Both the position numbers and the translations under genes were made by a program. From Catellatospora bangladeshensis (GTDB lineage: Bacteria > Actinomycetota > Actinomycetes > Mycobacteriales > Micromonosporaceae), in contig NZ_BONF01000008.1 of NCBI RefSeq assembly GCF_016862575.1, positions 186,001 to 250,000 on the forward strand: a DNA stretch of 64,000 nt, read 5' to 3'. The stretch's first letter is position 1. Each line of letters opens with the position of its first letter. The notes below the pieces were generated by a model. The model made no database searches. It had not been told where the DNA came from and worked only from the letters and a program-made list of their open reading frames with translations. Below, piece by piece: positions 25,673 through 34,226 of the stretch.

Positions 25673-26959
25673 GTGAGCAGACCACTCGTGCCGTGGACCG
25701 CGCCTACCGCCGTCGATGCCGTGGACGCCGTCGTCCGCCTGCCGGGTTCGAAGTCCATGACCGCGCGGGCGCTCGTGCTGTCCGCACTCGGACTGGGGCC
25801 GTCGACGCTGCTGGCCCCGCTGCGCGCCCGCGACACCGAGCTGATGGCAGCCGGGTTGCGCGCGCTCGGCTCGCACGTGTCCACCTCGGACGACGAGCGC
25901 TGGGAGGTGCGGCCCCGGCCGCTGGCCGGCCCCGCGCACATCGACGTCGGCCTGGCCGGCACCGTGATGCGCTTCCTCCCCCCGGTCGCCGCGCTGGCCA
26001 ACGGCCCGGTCACCTTCGACGGCGACCCGCGCGCCCGGCAGCGCCCGCTCGGCCCGCTGCTCAAGGCGCTGCGTGAGCTGGGCGCGCAGATCGAGGCGTC
26101 GGCCATCGACGGCCTGCCGCTGACCGTGCACGGCAAGGGCGCGTTGCGCGGCGGCGAGGTCGCCGTCGACGCGTCGCTGTCCAGCCAGCTCATCTCCGGC
26201 CTGCTGCTGGCCGCGGCCGACTTCGACGAGGGCATCACCGTCCGCCACGTCGGCGACAACCCGGTGCCCAGCGCCCCGCACCTGCGGATGACCGTGCAGA
26301 TGCTGCGCGCCGCCGGCGCGGCCGTGGACGACGGCCAGCGCGACGTGTGGCACGTGGCCCCCGGGCGGCTGTCCGGCCGGGCCTGGCAGATCGAGCCCGA
26401 CCTGTCCGGCGCGGCGCCGTTCTTCGCGGCGGCGCTGGTCACCGGCGGCAGCGTCACCCTCACCGGCTGGCCGCGCAGCAGCGTGCAGCCGGTGGGCCGG
26501 GTACGCGAGCTGCTCGGCGCGCTGGGCGGCGGGGTGACCCTGTCCGAGCACGGGCTGACCGTGACCGGCACCGGCGCGGTCAAGGGCATCGACGCGGACC
26601 TGTCCGAGGTGGGCGAGCTGACCCCGGTCATCGCGGCGCTGGCCGCGCTCGCCGACGGCCCGTCCACGCTGCGCGGCGTCGGCCACATCCGCACCCACGA
26701 GACCGACCGGCTCGCCGCGCTGGCCCGGGAGCTGACCGCGCTCGGCGCGCGGGTCGAGGAGACCCCGGACGGCCTGTCCATCACGCCCGGCCCGCTGACC
26801 GGCACGGTCTTCGAGACGTACGACGACCACCGGATGGCGCACGCCGCGGCGGTCATCGGCCTGCGGGTGCCCGGCGTGCAGCTCAGCGACGTGGCGTGTA
26901 CCGCCAAGACGCTGCCCGAGTTCCCGGCACTATGGAGCGCGGTGGTCGCCGGACGATGA
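25673..26959 (+). CDS. aroA: 3-phosphoshikimate 1-carboxyvinyltransferase (EPSP synthase)
   Basis: A 428-residue EPSP synthase, the sixth step of the shikimate pathway: shikimate-3-phosphate plus PEP gives EPSP. Visible motifs are 'VRLPGSKSMTARALVL' at the start, 'VGLAGTVMRFLPPVAAL' (the PEP-binding LxGxxxR loop), 'SSQLISGLLLAAA', 'EVGELTPVIAALAALAD', 'RTHETDRLAALARELTALG' and 'YDDHRMAHAAAV'. The GTG start gives normal length. The first of two genes with rsgA, 10 bp apart, so probably co-transcribed. Confidence 0.97.
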   Translation: MSRPLVPWTAPTAVDAVDAVVRLPGSKSMTARALVLSALGLGPSTLLAPLRARDTELMAAGLRALGSHVSTSDDERWEVRPRPLAGPAHIDVGLAGTVMRFLPPVAALANGPVTFDGDPRARQRPLGPLLKALRELGAQIEASAIDGLPLTVHGKGALRGGEVAVDASLSSQLISGLLLAAADFDEGITVRHVGDNPVPSAPHLRMTVQMLRAAGAAVDDGQRDVWHVAPGRLSGRAWQIEPDLSGAAPFFAAALVTGGSVTLTGWPRSSVQPVGRVRELLGALGGGVTLSEHGLTVTGTGAVKGIDADLSEVGELTPVIAALAALADGPSTLRGVGHIRTHETDRLAALARELTALGARVEETPDGLSITPGPLTGTVFETYDDHRMAHAAAVIGLRVPGVQLSDVACTAKTLPEFPALWSAVVAGR

Positions 26960-26969
26960 GGGTGCAGCC

Positions 26970-28028
26970 GTGAAGCGCAAGCGGGAGTACGACGAGGACG
27001 ACGTGAAGGTGCGGGCCACCAAGTCGTCCCGCTCGCGTCCGCGCACCCGCACCCGCCCGAAGCACGACGACGCGGTGACCGGCTTCGTGGTGGCCGTCGA
27101 CCGCGGCCGCTACACCTGCGTGGTGACCGAGGGGCGCAAGACGTTCGAGGTCACCGCGATGCGCGCCCGCGAGCTGGGCCGCAAGTCGGTGGTCGTCGGT
27201 GACGACGTCGGCCTGGTCGGCGATGTCACCGGCGACCCGGGCAGCCTGGCCCGGATCGTGCGGATCGAGGAGCGCCGGTCGGTGCTGCGGCGCACCGCCG
27301 ACGACGACGACACCACGGCCGAGGGGCGCATCGAGCGGGTGGTGGTGGCCAACGCCGACCAGCTGGTCATCGTGAGCGCGCTGGCCGACCCGCCCCCGCG
27401 CGCGGGCTTCATCGACCGCTGCCTGGTCGCCGCGTACGCTGCCGACATCGAGCCGCTGCTGTGCCTGACCAAGGCGGACCTGGCCGGGCCGGAGCAGCTG
27501 CTGAGCTACTACACCGAGCTGGACCTGGACTACGTGCTGACCCGCCCCGACGGCGACCTGGACGAGCTGCGCGAGAAGCTGTCCGGCCGGGTGTCGGTGC
27601 TGGTCGGGCACTCCGGGGTGGGCAAGTCGACGCTGGTCAACCGGCTGATCCCGGACGCGGGCCGGGCGGTGGGCGTGGTCAGCGCGATCGGCAAGGGCAG
27701 GCACACCTCGACCAGCGCGGTCGCGCTGCGCCTGCCGGACAGGCGCGAGTCCTGGATCATCGACACGCCGGGCGTACGCAGCTTCGGCCTGGCCCTGGTC
27801 TCCTCCGACGACCTGCTGCACGGCTTCCCCGACCTGGTCGAGGGCACGGTCGACTGCCCGCCGAACTGCGAGCACGGCGGCGGCGAGTGCGCGCTGGACG
27901 CCTGGGTGGCGCAGGGCAAGGCGGACCCGCGGCGGCTGGCGTCGTTCCGCCGGCTGCTCGCGTCCCGTTCCGGCGACGCCGAGCCCGGCCCGGCCGACGA
28001 TCGCGGCTCGTCCGCTCCGCGCCCGTGA
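26970..28028 (+). CDS. rsgA: Ribosome small-subunit biogenesis GTPase RsgA
   Basis: A 352-residue circularly permuted GTPase. An OB-like N-terminal part precedes the G4 'LTKADL', then G1 'VGHSGVGKST', G2 region 'GRHTST' and G3 'DTPGVRSFG'. The C-terminal zinc site is seen in 'CPPNCEHGGGEC'. RsgA checks late 30S maturation and binds the decoding centre. A basic, disordered stretch ('RATKSSRSRPRTRTRPKHDD') opens the protein. It follows aroA by 10 bp and starts at GTG. It converges with the DUF2087 gene. Confidence 0.94.
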   Translation: MKRKREYDEDDVKVRATKSSRSRPRTRTRPKHDDAVTGFVVAVDRGRYTCVVTEGRKTFEVTAMRARELGRKSVVVGDDVGLVGDVTGDPGSLARIVRIEERRSVLRRTADDDDTTAEGRIERVVVANADQLVIVSALADPPPRAGFIDRCLVAAYAADIEPLLCLTKADLAGPEQLLSYYTELDLDYVLTRPDGDLDELREKLSGRVSVLVGHSGVGKSTLVNRLIPDAGRAVGVVSAIGKGRHTSTSAVALRLPDRRESWIIDTPGVRSFGLALVSSDDLLHGFPDLVEGTVDCPPNCEHGGGECALDAWVAQGKADPRRLASFRRLLASRSGDAEPGPADDRGSSAPRP

Positions 28029-28041
28029 CCGGGGCGGCCGG

Positions 28042-28353
28042 TCAGACCTCGACGTAGCCGCCGGTGCGCCAGTAGACGCCGTCGGCGCGGGCCATCAGGC
28101 CGGTGTCGATCAGGTAGCGCCGCAGCGACACCCAGTCCGGCTCGTAGAACGCCCGCAGCACCGCGTCGACCTCGCGCTCGGTCATCTTCACGCCGGGCTC
28201 GAACGCCGCCACGATGTGCTCCAGCAGCACCCGCCGCTTGCCCGCCTTCGCGGGGAGCGCCGAGATCCGCCCGTGCTCGTCGAGGAACGTCCGCAGCACC
28301 TTCTCCGCATCCGCGCCCATGGGGTGGAAGGTACCCCGTACGCGCTGATCCAC
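28042..28353 (-). CDS. DUF2087-domain protein
   Basis: A 92- to 103-residue protein. The body from 'EKVLRTFLDEHGRISALPAKAGKRRVLLEHIVAAFEPGVKMTEREVDAVLRAFYEPDWVSLRRYLIDTGLM' is the DUF2087 winged-helix-like domain, usually a stand-alone or C-terminal nucleic-acid-binding unit in regulators. It ends 'ADGVYWRTGGYVEV'. Start is uncertain: GTG at 28353, or ATG at 28320 with no good ribosome site at either. It converges with rsgA (13 bp) and is divergent from hisN. Confidence 0.8.
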   Translation of the reverse strand: MDQRVRGTFHPMGADAEKVLRTFLDEHGRISALPAKAGKRRVLLEHIVAAFEPGVKMTEREVDAVLRAFYEPDWVSLRRYLIDTGLMARADGVYWRTGGYVEV

Positions 28354-28422
28354 GCGTTCTCATTTCGGGCGGGTCGGCCAACCCGGTACCGGGGACGTGC
28401 GGAGATCCGATAAGTTCTCGCC

Positions 28423-29226
28423 ATGGCCCGCTACTCCGATGACCTTGGGCTTGCCCATGTGCTGGCGGACACCGCCGACAGCATCTCCATGTCCCGGTTC
28501 AAGGCGCTCGACCTGTACGTCGAGAGCAAGCCGGACCTGACCCCGGTCTCGGACGCGGACACGGCGGTGGAGAAGGCGCTGCGCTCGACGCTGGCCCGCA
28601 CCCGATCGCGGGACGGGGTGCTGGGCGAGGAGTTCGGGGTGACCGGGGCCAGCGGCAGCCGGCAGTGGGTCATCGACCCGATCGACGGCACCAAGAACTT
28701 CATCCGCGGGGTGCCGATCTGGGGCACGCTGATCGCGCTGATGGAGGGCGACGAGCCGGTCGTCGGCATGGTGTCGGCGCCCGCGCTGGGCCGCCGCTGG
28801 TGGGCCGCGCGCGGGCTGGGCGCGTTCGCGGGCCGCCACCAGGCCGCCGCGCAGCCGATCCGGGTCTCCGGCGTGCGCCGCCTGGCCGACGCGAGCTTCT
28901 GCTACTCCTCCCTGGACGGCTGGGAGCAGACCGGCCGCCTGGCCTCGGTGCTCGACCTGATGCGCAAGACCTGGCGCAGCCGCGCGTACGGCGACTTCTA
29001 CGGCTACATGCTGCTGGCCGAGGGCGCGCTGGACATCATGATCGAGCCCGAGCTGATGCTGTGGGACACCGCCGCGCTGGTGCCGATCGTGACCGAGGCG
29101 GGCGGCACCTTCACCGACCTCTCCGGCCGTCCGGGCGCCGCCGGAGGCTCCGCGGTGGCCACCAACGGTCTGCTGCACGACGACGTGCTGGAGCGGCTGA
29201 GCCCGGCCGGTCTTCGCGCTCTGTAG
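28423..29226 (+). CDS. hisN: Histidinol-phosphatase, inositol-monophosphatase family
   Basis: A 267-residue Mg-dependent phosphatase of the IMPase superfamily. The metal sites are 'GEEFG' (near 70), 'WVIDPIDGTKNFIRGVPIWGTLIAL' (near 82-105) and 'LMLWDTAALVPIVTEAGG' (near 208). In actinomycetes the member close to aroA/sigR is HisN, which dephosphorylates histidinol phosphate in histidine synthesis. General inositol-phosphate activity cannot be excluded by sequence. The next gene starts 72 bp on. Confidence 0.88.
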   Translation: MARYSDDLGLAHVLADTADSISMSRFKALDLYVESKPDLTPVSDADTAVEKALRSTLARTRSRDGVLGEEFGVTGASGSRQWVIDPIDGTKNFIRGVPIWGTLIALMEGDEPVVGMVSAPALGRRWWAARGLGAFAGRHQAAAQPIRVSGVRRLADASFCYSSLDGWEQTGRLASVLDLMRKTWRSRAYGDFYGYMLLAEGALDIMIEPELMLWDTAALVPIVTEAGGTFTDLSGRPGAAGGSAVATNGLLHDDVLERLSPAGLRAL

Positions 29227-29298
29227 TCAGCATCATTCACTCGGTTAAGTCGGCTCCGGGTAGGGCGCTGCCGACCCCTAAGGGTCTAAGCTGCGTGG

Positions 29299-30567
29299 GT
29301 GGTGTCCTCTGGCTGGTGGTTCCTGGCGGCGATGATCGCCGCGTACGGCATCGCCAACCTGCTGCAGTCCGTCGCGGCGACACGCACAGCGACGACCGAG
29401 AACCTTGATCCGGGTCTGCTGCTGCGGCTGTTCGGCAACCGTACGTACCTGCTCGGTCTCGGCTGCCAGATCCTCGGCTTCATCCTCGCCCTGGGCGCGC
29501 GGCGCGACCTGCCGCTGTTCCTGGTGCAGTCGGCGGTGACCGCGGGCCTGTGCGTCACCGCGTTCGCCGGGGTGCTGGTGCTCAAGTGGAAGCTGCCACC
29601 CGCGGAGATCCTGCTGCTCACGGCGGTGGTGGCGGGCATCGGCATGCTGGCCGCGTCGGCCAAGCCGGGCCACGCCGAGCCGCTGGACGCCAAGGGCATC
29701 ATCTCGCTGGTCGTGGCGCTGGCCGTGATCGCGGGGGTGAGCACCTTCGCGGGCAAGGTGAAGGGCGTGCTCGGCTCGGTGGTGCTGGGCTCGCTCGCGG
29801 GCCTCTGCTTCGCCTCCGCCGCGATCGCCGCCCGGCCGCTCGCCTCGGCGCAGAGCATCGTCGAATTCGGCCTGAATCCGCTGCTCTATCTAGTCATCGC
29901 ACATTCACTCACGGGCCAGCTGCTGCTGGGTCTCGCCATGCAGCGCGGCTCCACCAACGCCGCGGTCGCCGCGATGGACGCCGCCGGTGCGGCGCCCGCC
30001 GCCGCGATCGGCATGCTGCTGCTCGGCGACCAGATCCGGCCCGGCATGGCCTGGGTCGCCGCGCTGGGCTTCGTGGTCACCCTGGGCGCTGTCATCGCGC
30101 TCACCAGGTACGCCGAGCCGCAGCACGACCTGGTGGCCGAGCCGGTGCCGCTGCCGGTGCGGTTCACCTCCGTCTCGGTGCCCGGCCTGCCCGACCACCC
30201 GGCCCGCGGCGTGTTCCAGGTGCCCGGCGCGTCCCAGCCCGGCCCGCGCACCGGCGCGATCCCCACCACCGCCATCCCGGTGCCCGCCGCGGCCGCCGAG
30301 CCGGAGCCCGCGACCGGCGGATACTTGCCGGTCATGGTCCCGATCGCCACCACCCAGCCGCCCGCGGCCACCGGCCCCGCCGCATCGAACGGGCACCCCG
30401 CCGCCAACGGGCACCCGATCGCCAACGGCCACCCCGTGGCCAACGGGCACCACGGCTACCTGCCGGCGACCGCCTCGGGCCAGGTGCCGCTGCCGCCCGG
30501 CCAGGCGTCCGCCAACGGGCACGTGCCCGCGCCGGCCCGCCGCCCGCTGCGCGCGGTCGCCGAATAA
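29299..30567 (+). CDS. Multi-pass DMT/EamA-like membrane protein with repetitive tail
   Basis: A 422-residue protein. Residues 1-280 have about nine hydrophobic helices of the drug/metabolite-transporter type (including 'LLLTAVVAGIGMLAAS', 'SLVVALAVIAGVSTFAG' and 'AWVAALGFVVTLGAVIALT'). The final 140 residues are hydrophilic and disordered, with repeats of NGHP[A/I/V]ANGHP between residues 360 and 385. The substrate is unknown. GTG start; a second GTG follows at once. The tail looks cytoplasmic and is unusual for the family. Confidence 0.75.
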   Translation: MVSSGWWFLAAMIAAYGIANLLQSVAATRTATTENLDPGLLLRLFGNRTYLLGLGCQILGFILALGARRDLPLFLVQSAVTAGLCVTAFAGVLVLKWKLPPAEILLLTAVVAGIGMLAASAKPGHAEPLDAKGIISLVVALAVIAGVSTFAGKVKGVLGSVVLGSLAGLCFASAAIAARPLASAQSIVEFGLNPLLYLVIAHSLTGQLLLGLAMQRGSTNAAVAAMDAAGAAPAAAIGMLLLGDQIRPGMAWVAALGFVVTLGAVIALTRYAEPQHDLVAEPVPLPVRFTSVSVPGLPDHPARGVFQVPGASQPGPRTGAIPTTAIPVPAAAAEPEPATGGYLPVMVPIATTQPPAATGPAASNGHPAANGHPIANGHPVANGHHGYLPATASGQVPLPPGQASANGHVPAPARRPLRAVAE

Positions 30568-30642
30568 CGCGATCGCCGGACGGGCCTCTCCTTCTGCGCA
30601 TACCGTGCGATAAGGCGCGGACGTGGGGACAGGAGGCCGGAG

Positions 30643-32052
30643 TTGTCCATCCCGAAGGAGATCCTGGCGTCGCTCGGCGTGCCGGATCAGCTGAACACGC
30701 CGCTCGGCCGGTTCGCGTTCGCCGACGGCCTGCCCGCGCCCGACAGCGTCGCCGGACTGTACGACGCGCTCGACCTGATGCGCGCGGTCGAGGCGTTCCT
30801 GGTGGCCATGCCCGCCGCGTCGCTGGCCGCGATGCGGGCCGGGCTGCGCAACATCGGCGTCACCTCGGCCCGCCAGATCGCGATCACCGGCCCGCGCCCC
30901 GAGTCGGCCAGCCTGTATCTGACACCCGACACCGACACCGCGTTCGCCCACACGTTCCTCGACCTGAACCGGGACGGCCCGACCGTGGTCGAGGCCCCGC
31001 CGAACTCGCGCTGCGTGGTGGACGACTTCTGGTTCCGGCACGTCACCGACCTGGGCCTGGCCGGTCCCGACGAGGGCCGGGGCGGCAAGTACCTGTTCCT
31101 GCCGCCCGATCACGAGGGCGAGTTCCCGGACGGCTACTACGTGTTCCGCTGCCCGACGTACACCAACTGGGCGGTGTTCCGCGCCCTCGACGGCGCCGAC
31201 ACCATCCGGCAGGTCCGCGTCCACCCCCTCGACCAGGCCGCCTACCCGCCGCCCAACGAGTTCGTCGACGTCGCCGGGCGGCCGCACGACACCGTGTTCG
31301 CCAGCGACGCGACCTTCTACGAGCAGGTCGACACCGTGGTGCAGGAGGAGCCGCTCGACTCGCTCGATCCCGAGCGGCGCGGCGTGCTGGCCGCCGTCGG
31401 CATCGTCAAGGACGACCTGTTCGCCCCCGACGACCGGATGCGGGCGATCCTCGGCCGGGCGGCGCCGCTGGCCGCGGGCATGGCGCGGGCGCTGGCGTTC
31501 CGGCCGCGCGCCGCCGAGGCGTACTACCTTCCCGGTTCCTCCTGGAAGCGGCTGTTCTACGGCGGCAGCCACGAGTTCCTGCACGCCGGTGCCCGGCTGC
31601 TCGACGCCCGCGCGGCCTTCCACTACCTGGCCACCGTGATCACGCCGGCCATGGCCGATCCGCCGGCCGGGACCGGTTCGGTGTACGCGTACACCGCCGA
31701 GGACGGCACCGGCGAGTGGCTCGACGGCGGGCGCTCCTACGTGCTGCGGCTGCCCCGGCGGGTGCCCGCGAAGGCGTTCTGGTCGGTCACCGCGTACGAC
31801 ACGCAGACCCGCTCGCTGCTGGTCACCGACCAGCCGCAGCCGAGCGTGAGCAGCCTGTCCGGCACCGTCGCCGCGAACGAGGACGGCAGCACCGACGTCT
31901 GCTTCGGCCCGGAGCCGTCGCCCGGAGGCGGGTCGAACTGGATCCAGACCGTGCCCGGCGGGCACTGGTTCGCCATGCTCCGCCTCCACGACCCGACGCA
32001 GCCCTGGTACGACCAGACCTGGCGCCCCGGCGAGATCGAGCCCCGCGGCTGA
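30643..32052 (+). CDS. DUF1254/DUF1214-domain protein
   Basis: A 469-residue protein of the DUF1254-DUF1214 family. The first half contains 'RAVEAFLVAMPAAS', 'LYLTPDTDTAFAHTFLDLNRDGPTVVEAPP' and 'VDDFWFRHVTDLGLAGPD'; the second contains 'YTAEDGTGEWLDGGRSYVLRLPRRVPAKAFWSVTAYDTQTRSLL' and 'PGGGSNWIQTVPGGHWFAMLRLHDP', typical DUF1214 text. The family's function is unknown. No signal peptide is seen, unlike many relatives. TTG start with GGAGG close upstream. It ends at a shared hairpin with the GH42 gene. Confidence 0.82.
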   Translation: MSIPKEILASLGVPDQLNTPLGRFAFADGLPAPDSVAGLYDALDLMRAVEAFLVAMPAASLAAMRAGLRNIGVTSARQIAITGPRPESASLYLTPDTDTAFAHTFLDLNRDGPTVVEAPPNSRCVVDDFWFRHVTDLGLAGPDEGRGGKYLFLPPDHEGEFPDGYYVFRCPTYTNWAVFRALDGADTIRQVRVHPLDQAAYPPPNEFVDVAGRPHDTVFASDATFYEQVDTVVQEEPLDSLDPERRGVLAAVGIVKDDLFAPDDRMRAILGRAAPLAAGMARALAFRPRAAEAYYLPGSSWKRLFYGGSHEFLHAGARLLDARAAFHYLATVITPAMADPPAGTGSVYAYTAEDGTGEWLDGGRSYVLRLPRRVPAKAFWSVTAYDTQTRSLLVTDQPQPSVSSLSGTVAANEDGSTDVCFGPEPSPGGGSNWIQTVPGGHWFAMLRLHDPTQPWYDQTWRPGEIEPRG

Positions 32053-32114
32053 CCTACCCCGCCGGGCCGCACACCCGGCCGTTCCCGTCCAGCCGTGCGC
32101 CACGCCCACCAGAT

Positions 32115-32156
32115 CTTGTGCGGTTCGTGCTGCCGGGACGACACGAACTGCACAAG
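32115..32156. terminator. Bidirectional terminator hairpin
   Basis: A 15-bp stem with one mismatch (CTTGTGCGGTTCGTG / CACGAACTGCACAAG) and a 12-base loop lies between the convergent DUF1254 and GH42 stops; T's and A's flank each side. Confidence 0.85.
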
Positions 32157-32158
32157 TT

Positions 32159-34117
32159 TCAGTCCGGCGACGGTGCGCCGGGCGAGGCGGCGAGCGCGGC
32201 CTCCCCCGGTGCGACGTCACGGCCTCCGATCACATGGACCAGGTCGGTGTGGTTGAACAGCCACAGCCCCTGCGGTGTGGCCACCGCCTCCACACCCTCC
32301 GGCAGGTCCGGCACCAGGGGCTCGGCTCCGGCCGCCGCGCACACCGCGGCGAGCAGCCGTGCCGTCGCGGCGTCGTCCAGGCCGCACGAGACGTAGTACG
32401 CGACCCCCGCGCCGTGCTCGCGCCTGGTCACGGCCGGTCTGCCGTCCGGATACGCGGCGAGCACCGCGGCGTCCGGCGCGGTGAGGTGTTCCGTCCACGC
32501 CGCCGCGACGTCGCCCGAGTCCAGGACCAGTGACTCCCCCGCGGACAGCGGGTCGAACTCCTCCACCCGCACGCCGAGCAGGTCACGCAGCGCGCCCGGG
32601 TGGCCGCCGGTGCGGACCCGTGCGTGCTCGTCCACGATCCCCGACAGGTACGTCACCACCAGGTGCCCGCCGTCGCGTACGTATTCGGCGAGCCGCCGCG
32701 CCGAGGTGTCCGTGAGCAGGTACGCAGCCGGGACGACGAGCACCCGGTAACCGCCCAGCCGCGCGGCGGGCGGCACCACGTCGACGGCGTGGCCCCGCCG
32801 CCACAGCGCCCGGTGCCACCCTTCGACGATGCCCTGATAGTCCACCGGCGCGGGCAGGTGCGATGCCCCGATCGCCCACCCGCACACCTCGTCGAACCAC
32901 ACCGCGACCTGCGAGGGGTTAAGAGGGGCACCTTCCTCTACCGATGGCGTTAAGAAGGTGCCCTTCCTTTCGAGGTCGGCGAGGCGGGTGCCGAGGGCGG
33001 TGGCTTCGCGGAAGAGGCGGGTGCCGGGGCCGGGGTGGTCGACCAGGGCGGAGTGCCACTGTTCGGCGCCGCCGCGGCCGGCACGCCACTGGAAGTACAT
33101 GGCGCCGCGGGAGCCGCGGGCGATGTGGGCCAGCGCGATGCGGGCGAGCATGCCGGGTGGTTTGCGGCGCTGTACGCCGTTTTCGGTGACGTGCGCCGGG
33201 GCGTGCTCCATGAGCAGCCACTCCCCGCCGTGGCCGGCCGCGGCGGACCAGCCGCGCGCGGCGTCGGCGGCGAACGCGCTCTGCGCCGGGGCGCCGTCCA
33301 GCGAGGACGGGTAGTGGTCGATGGCGACCATGTCCACCTGCCCCGACCAGCGGGCGTGGTCGACCGGCACCCACCCGCCGAGCACGAAGTTCGTGGTGAC
33401 CTGCGCCTCCGGCGCGACCGCCTTGATCACGTCCCGCTGCTCGGCGTACGCGGCCAGCAGGCTGTCGGACAGGAAGCGCCGGTAGTCCAGCTCGTGCGCG
33501 GGGTTGGTCAGGTACTGCGTGGCGCGGGGCGGCAGCACCTGCGCCCAGTCGCCGTAGCGCTGGCTCCAGAAGTCGGTGCACCACGCCTCGTTGAGCGCGG
33601 CGAGATCACCGTGGCGGGCGCGCAGCCAGCCCCGGAACGCCGCCGCACAGTGATCGCAGAAACACCAGGTGCCGTACTCGTTGTGCACGTGCCAGAGCAC
33701 CACGGCCGGGTGGTGGGCGTAGCGGGAGGCCAGCGCGGCGGCGACGCCGCGGCTCGCGGCCCGGTACGCGGGCGCGTTCACGCAGTACGTGTCGCGTGAG
33801 CCGTGCACCAGGCGTACGCCGTCGCGCCGCTGGGCCAGCGCGTCCGGGTGGGCGAGGGTGAACCAGGGCGGCGGCGAGGCGGTCGGGGTGGCGAGCACCG
33901 CCCCGATCCCGGCCGCGTGCAGCCCGTCGAGGACGCGGTCGAGCCAGCTGAAGTCGTACGCCCCGGGCGCGGGCTCCAGCCGCGACCAGCTGAACACGCC
34001 GACGGTGGCGGCGGTGACCCCGGCCTGGCGCATCAGGTCGAGGTCGGCGGCGCGGACGGATTCGGGCCACTGCTCCGGATTCCAGTCGGCACCGTAGAAG
34101 TACGGGTGGTTCGGCAC
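32159..34117 (-). CDS. GH42 beta-galactosidase carrying an in-frame repeat insertion
   Basis: A 652-residue GH42 enzyme that releases terminal beta-galactose, here probably from plant polymers taken up as oligosaccharides. It has 'YFYGADWNPEQWP' at the start, the acid/base glutamate in 'HVHNEYGTW' (near 146), the zinc-site cysteines in 'CFCDHC', and the nucleophile in 'LLMEHAPAHVTENG' (near 310). The beta-galactosidase trimerisation domain begins near 400. Around residues 382-399 the peptide 'RKGTFLTPSVEEGAPLNP' is encoded by a family C palindrome, not by family sequence. GTG start at 34117 was chosen since the protein then begins 'VPNHPYFYG'; an upstream TTG (34153) overlaps a palindromic operator. 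No signal peptide. Confidence 0.9.
   Translation of the reverse strand: MPNHPYFYGADWNPEQWPESVRAADLDLMRQAGVTAATVGVFSWSRLEPAPGAYDFSWLDRVLDGLHAAGIGAVLATPTASPPPWFTLAHPDALAQRRDGVRLVHGSRDTYCVNAPAYRAASRGVAAALASRYAHHPAVVLWHVHNEYGTWCFCDHCAAAFRGWLRARHGDLAALNEAWCTDFWSQRYGDWAQVLPPRATQYLTNPAHELDYRRFLSDSLLAAYAEQRDVIKAVAPEAQVTTNFVLGGWVPVDHARWSGQVDMVAIDHYPSSLDGAPAQSAFAADAARGWSAAAGHGGEWLLMEHAPAHVTENGVQRRKPPGMLARIALAHIARGSRGAMYFQWRAGRGGAEQWHSALVDHPGPGTRLFREATALGTRLADLERKGTFLTPSVEEGAPLNPSQVAVWFDEVCGWAIGASHLPAPVDYQGIVEGWHRALWRRGHAVDVVPPAARLGGYRVLVVPAAYLLTDTSARRLAEYVRDGGHLVVTYLSGIVDEHARVRTGGHPGALRDLLGVRVEEFDPLSAGESLVLDSGDVAAAWTEHLTAPDAAVLAAYPDGRPAVTRREHGAGVAYYVSCGLDDAATARLLAAVCAAAGAEPLVPDLPEGVEAVATPQGLWLFNHTDLVHVIGGRDVAPGEAALAASPGAPSPD
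32918..32972. repeat. Family C palindrome inside the GH42 coding region
   Basis: GTTAAGAGGGGCACCTTCC ... AAGAAGGTGCCCTTCCTTTC, about 54 bp. It is read through in frame on the minus strand as about 18 codons, one of them TTA. It separates the catalytic barrel from the next domain of the beta-galactosidase. Confidence 0.9.
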
Positions 34118-34147
34118 GGCGGCCAAATTAGAGGCCCCTCTCGCGAG

Positions 34148-34187
34148 CGTCAACCGTTGACGTTTGTTTGGCTACACGGAAAACTAA
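34148..34187. promoter_or_regulatory. Divergent GH42/GH31 control region: palindrome plus ROK-type site
   Basis: Two sites: CGTCAACCGTTGACG (about 34148-34162), a 15-base near-perfect palindrome of LacI-like look; and GTTTGTTT-N12-AACTAA (about 34162-34187). The second is the exact complement pattern of TTAGTT-N12-AAACAAAC seen before the ROK gene at 43022-43047. Both lie between the start of GH42 and that of GH31. Coordinates may be off by one. Confidence 0.65.
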
Positions 34188-34226
34188 AACAGGTTATATC
34201 TGCAGTAGACGCCGTACAGGGAGCCG

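Noticed and set aside
29550-32396. A 948-codon plus-strand open frame over the transporter and DUF1254 genes
   Set aside because: Low-complexity Arg/Ala/Pro content without motifs; the real genes lie in the overlapping frame.
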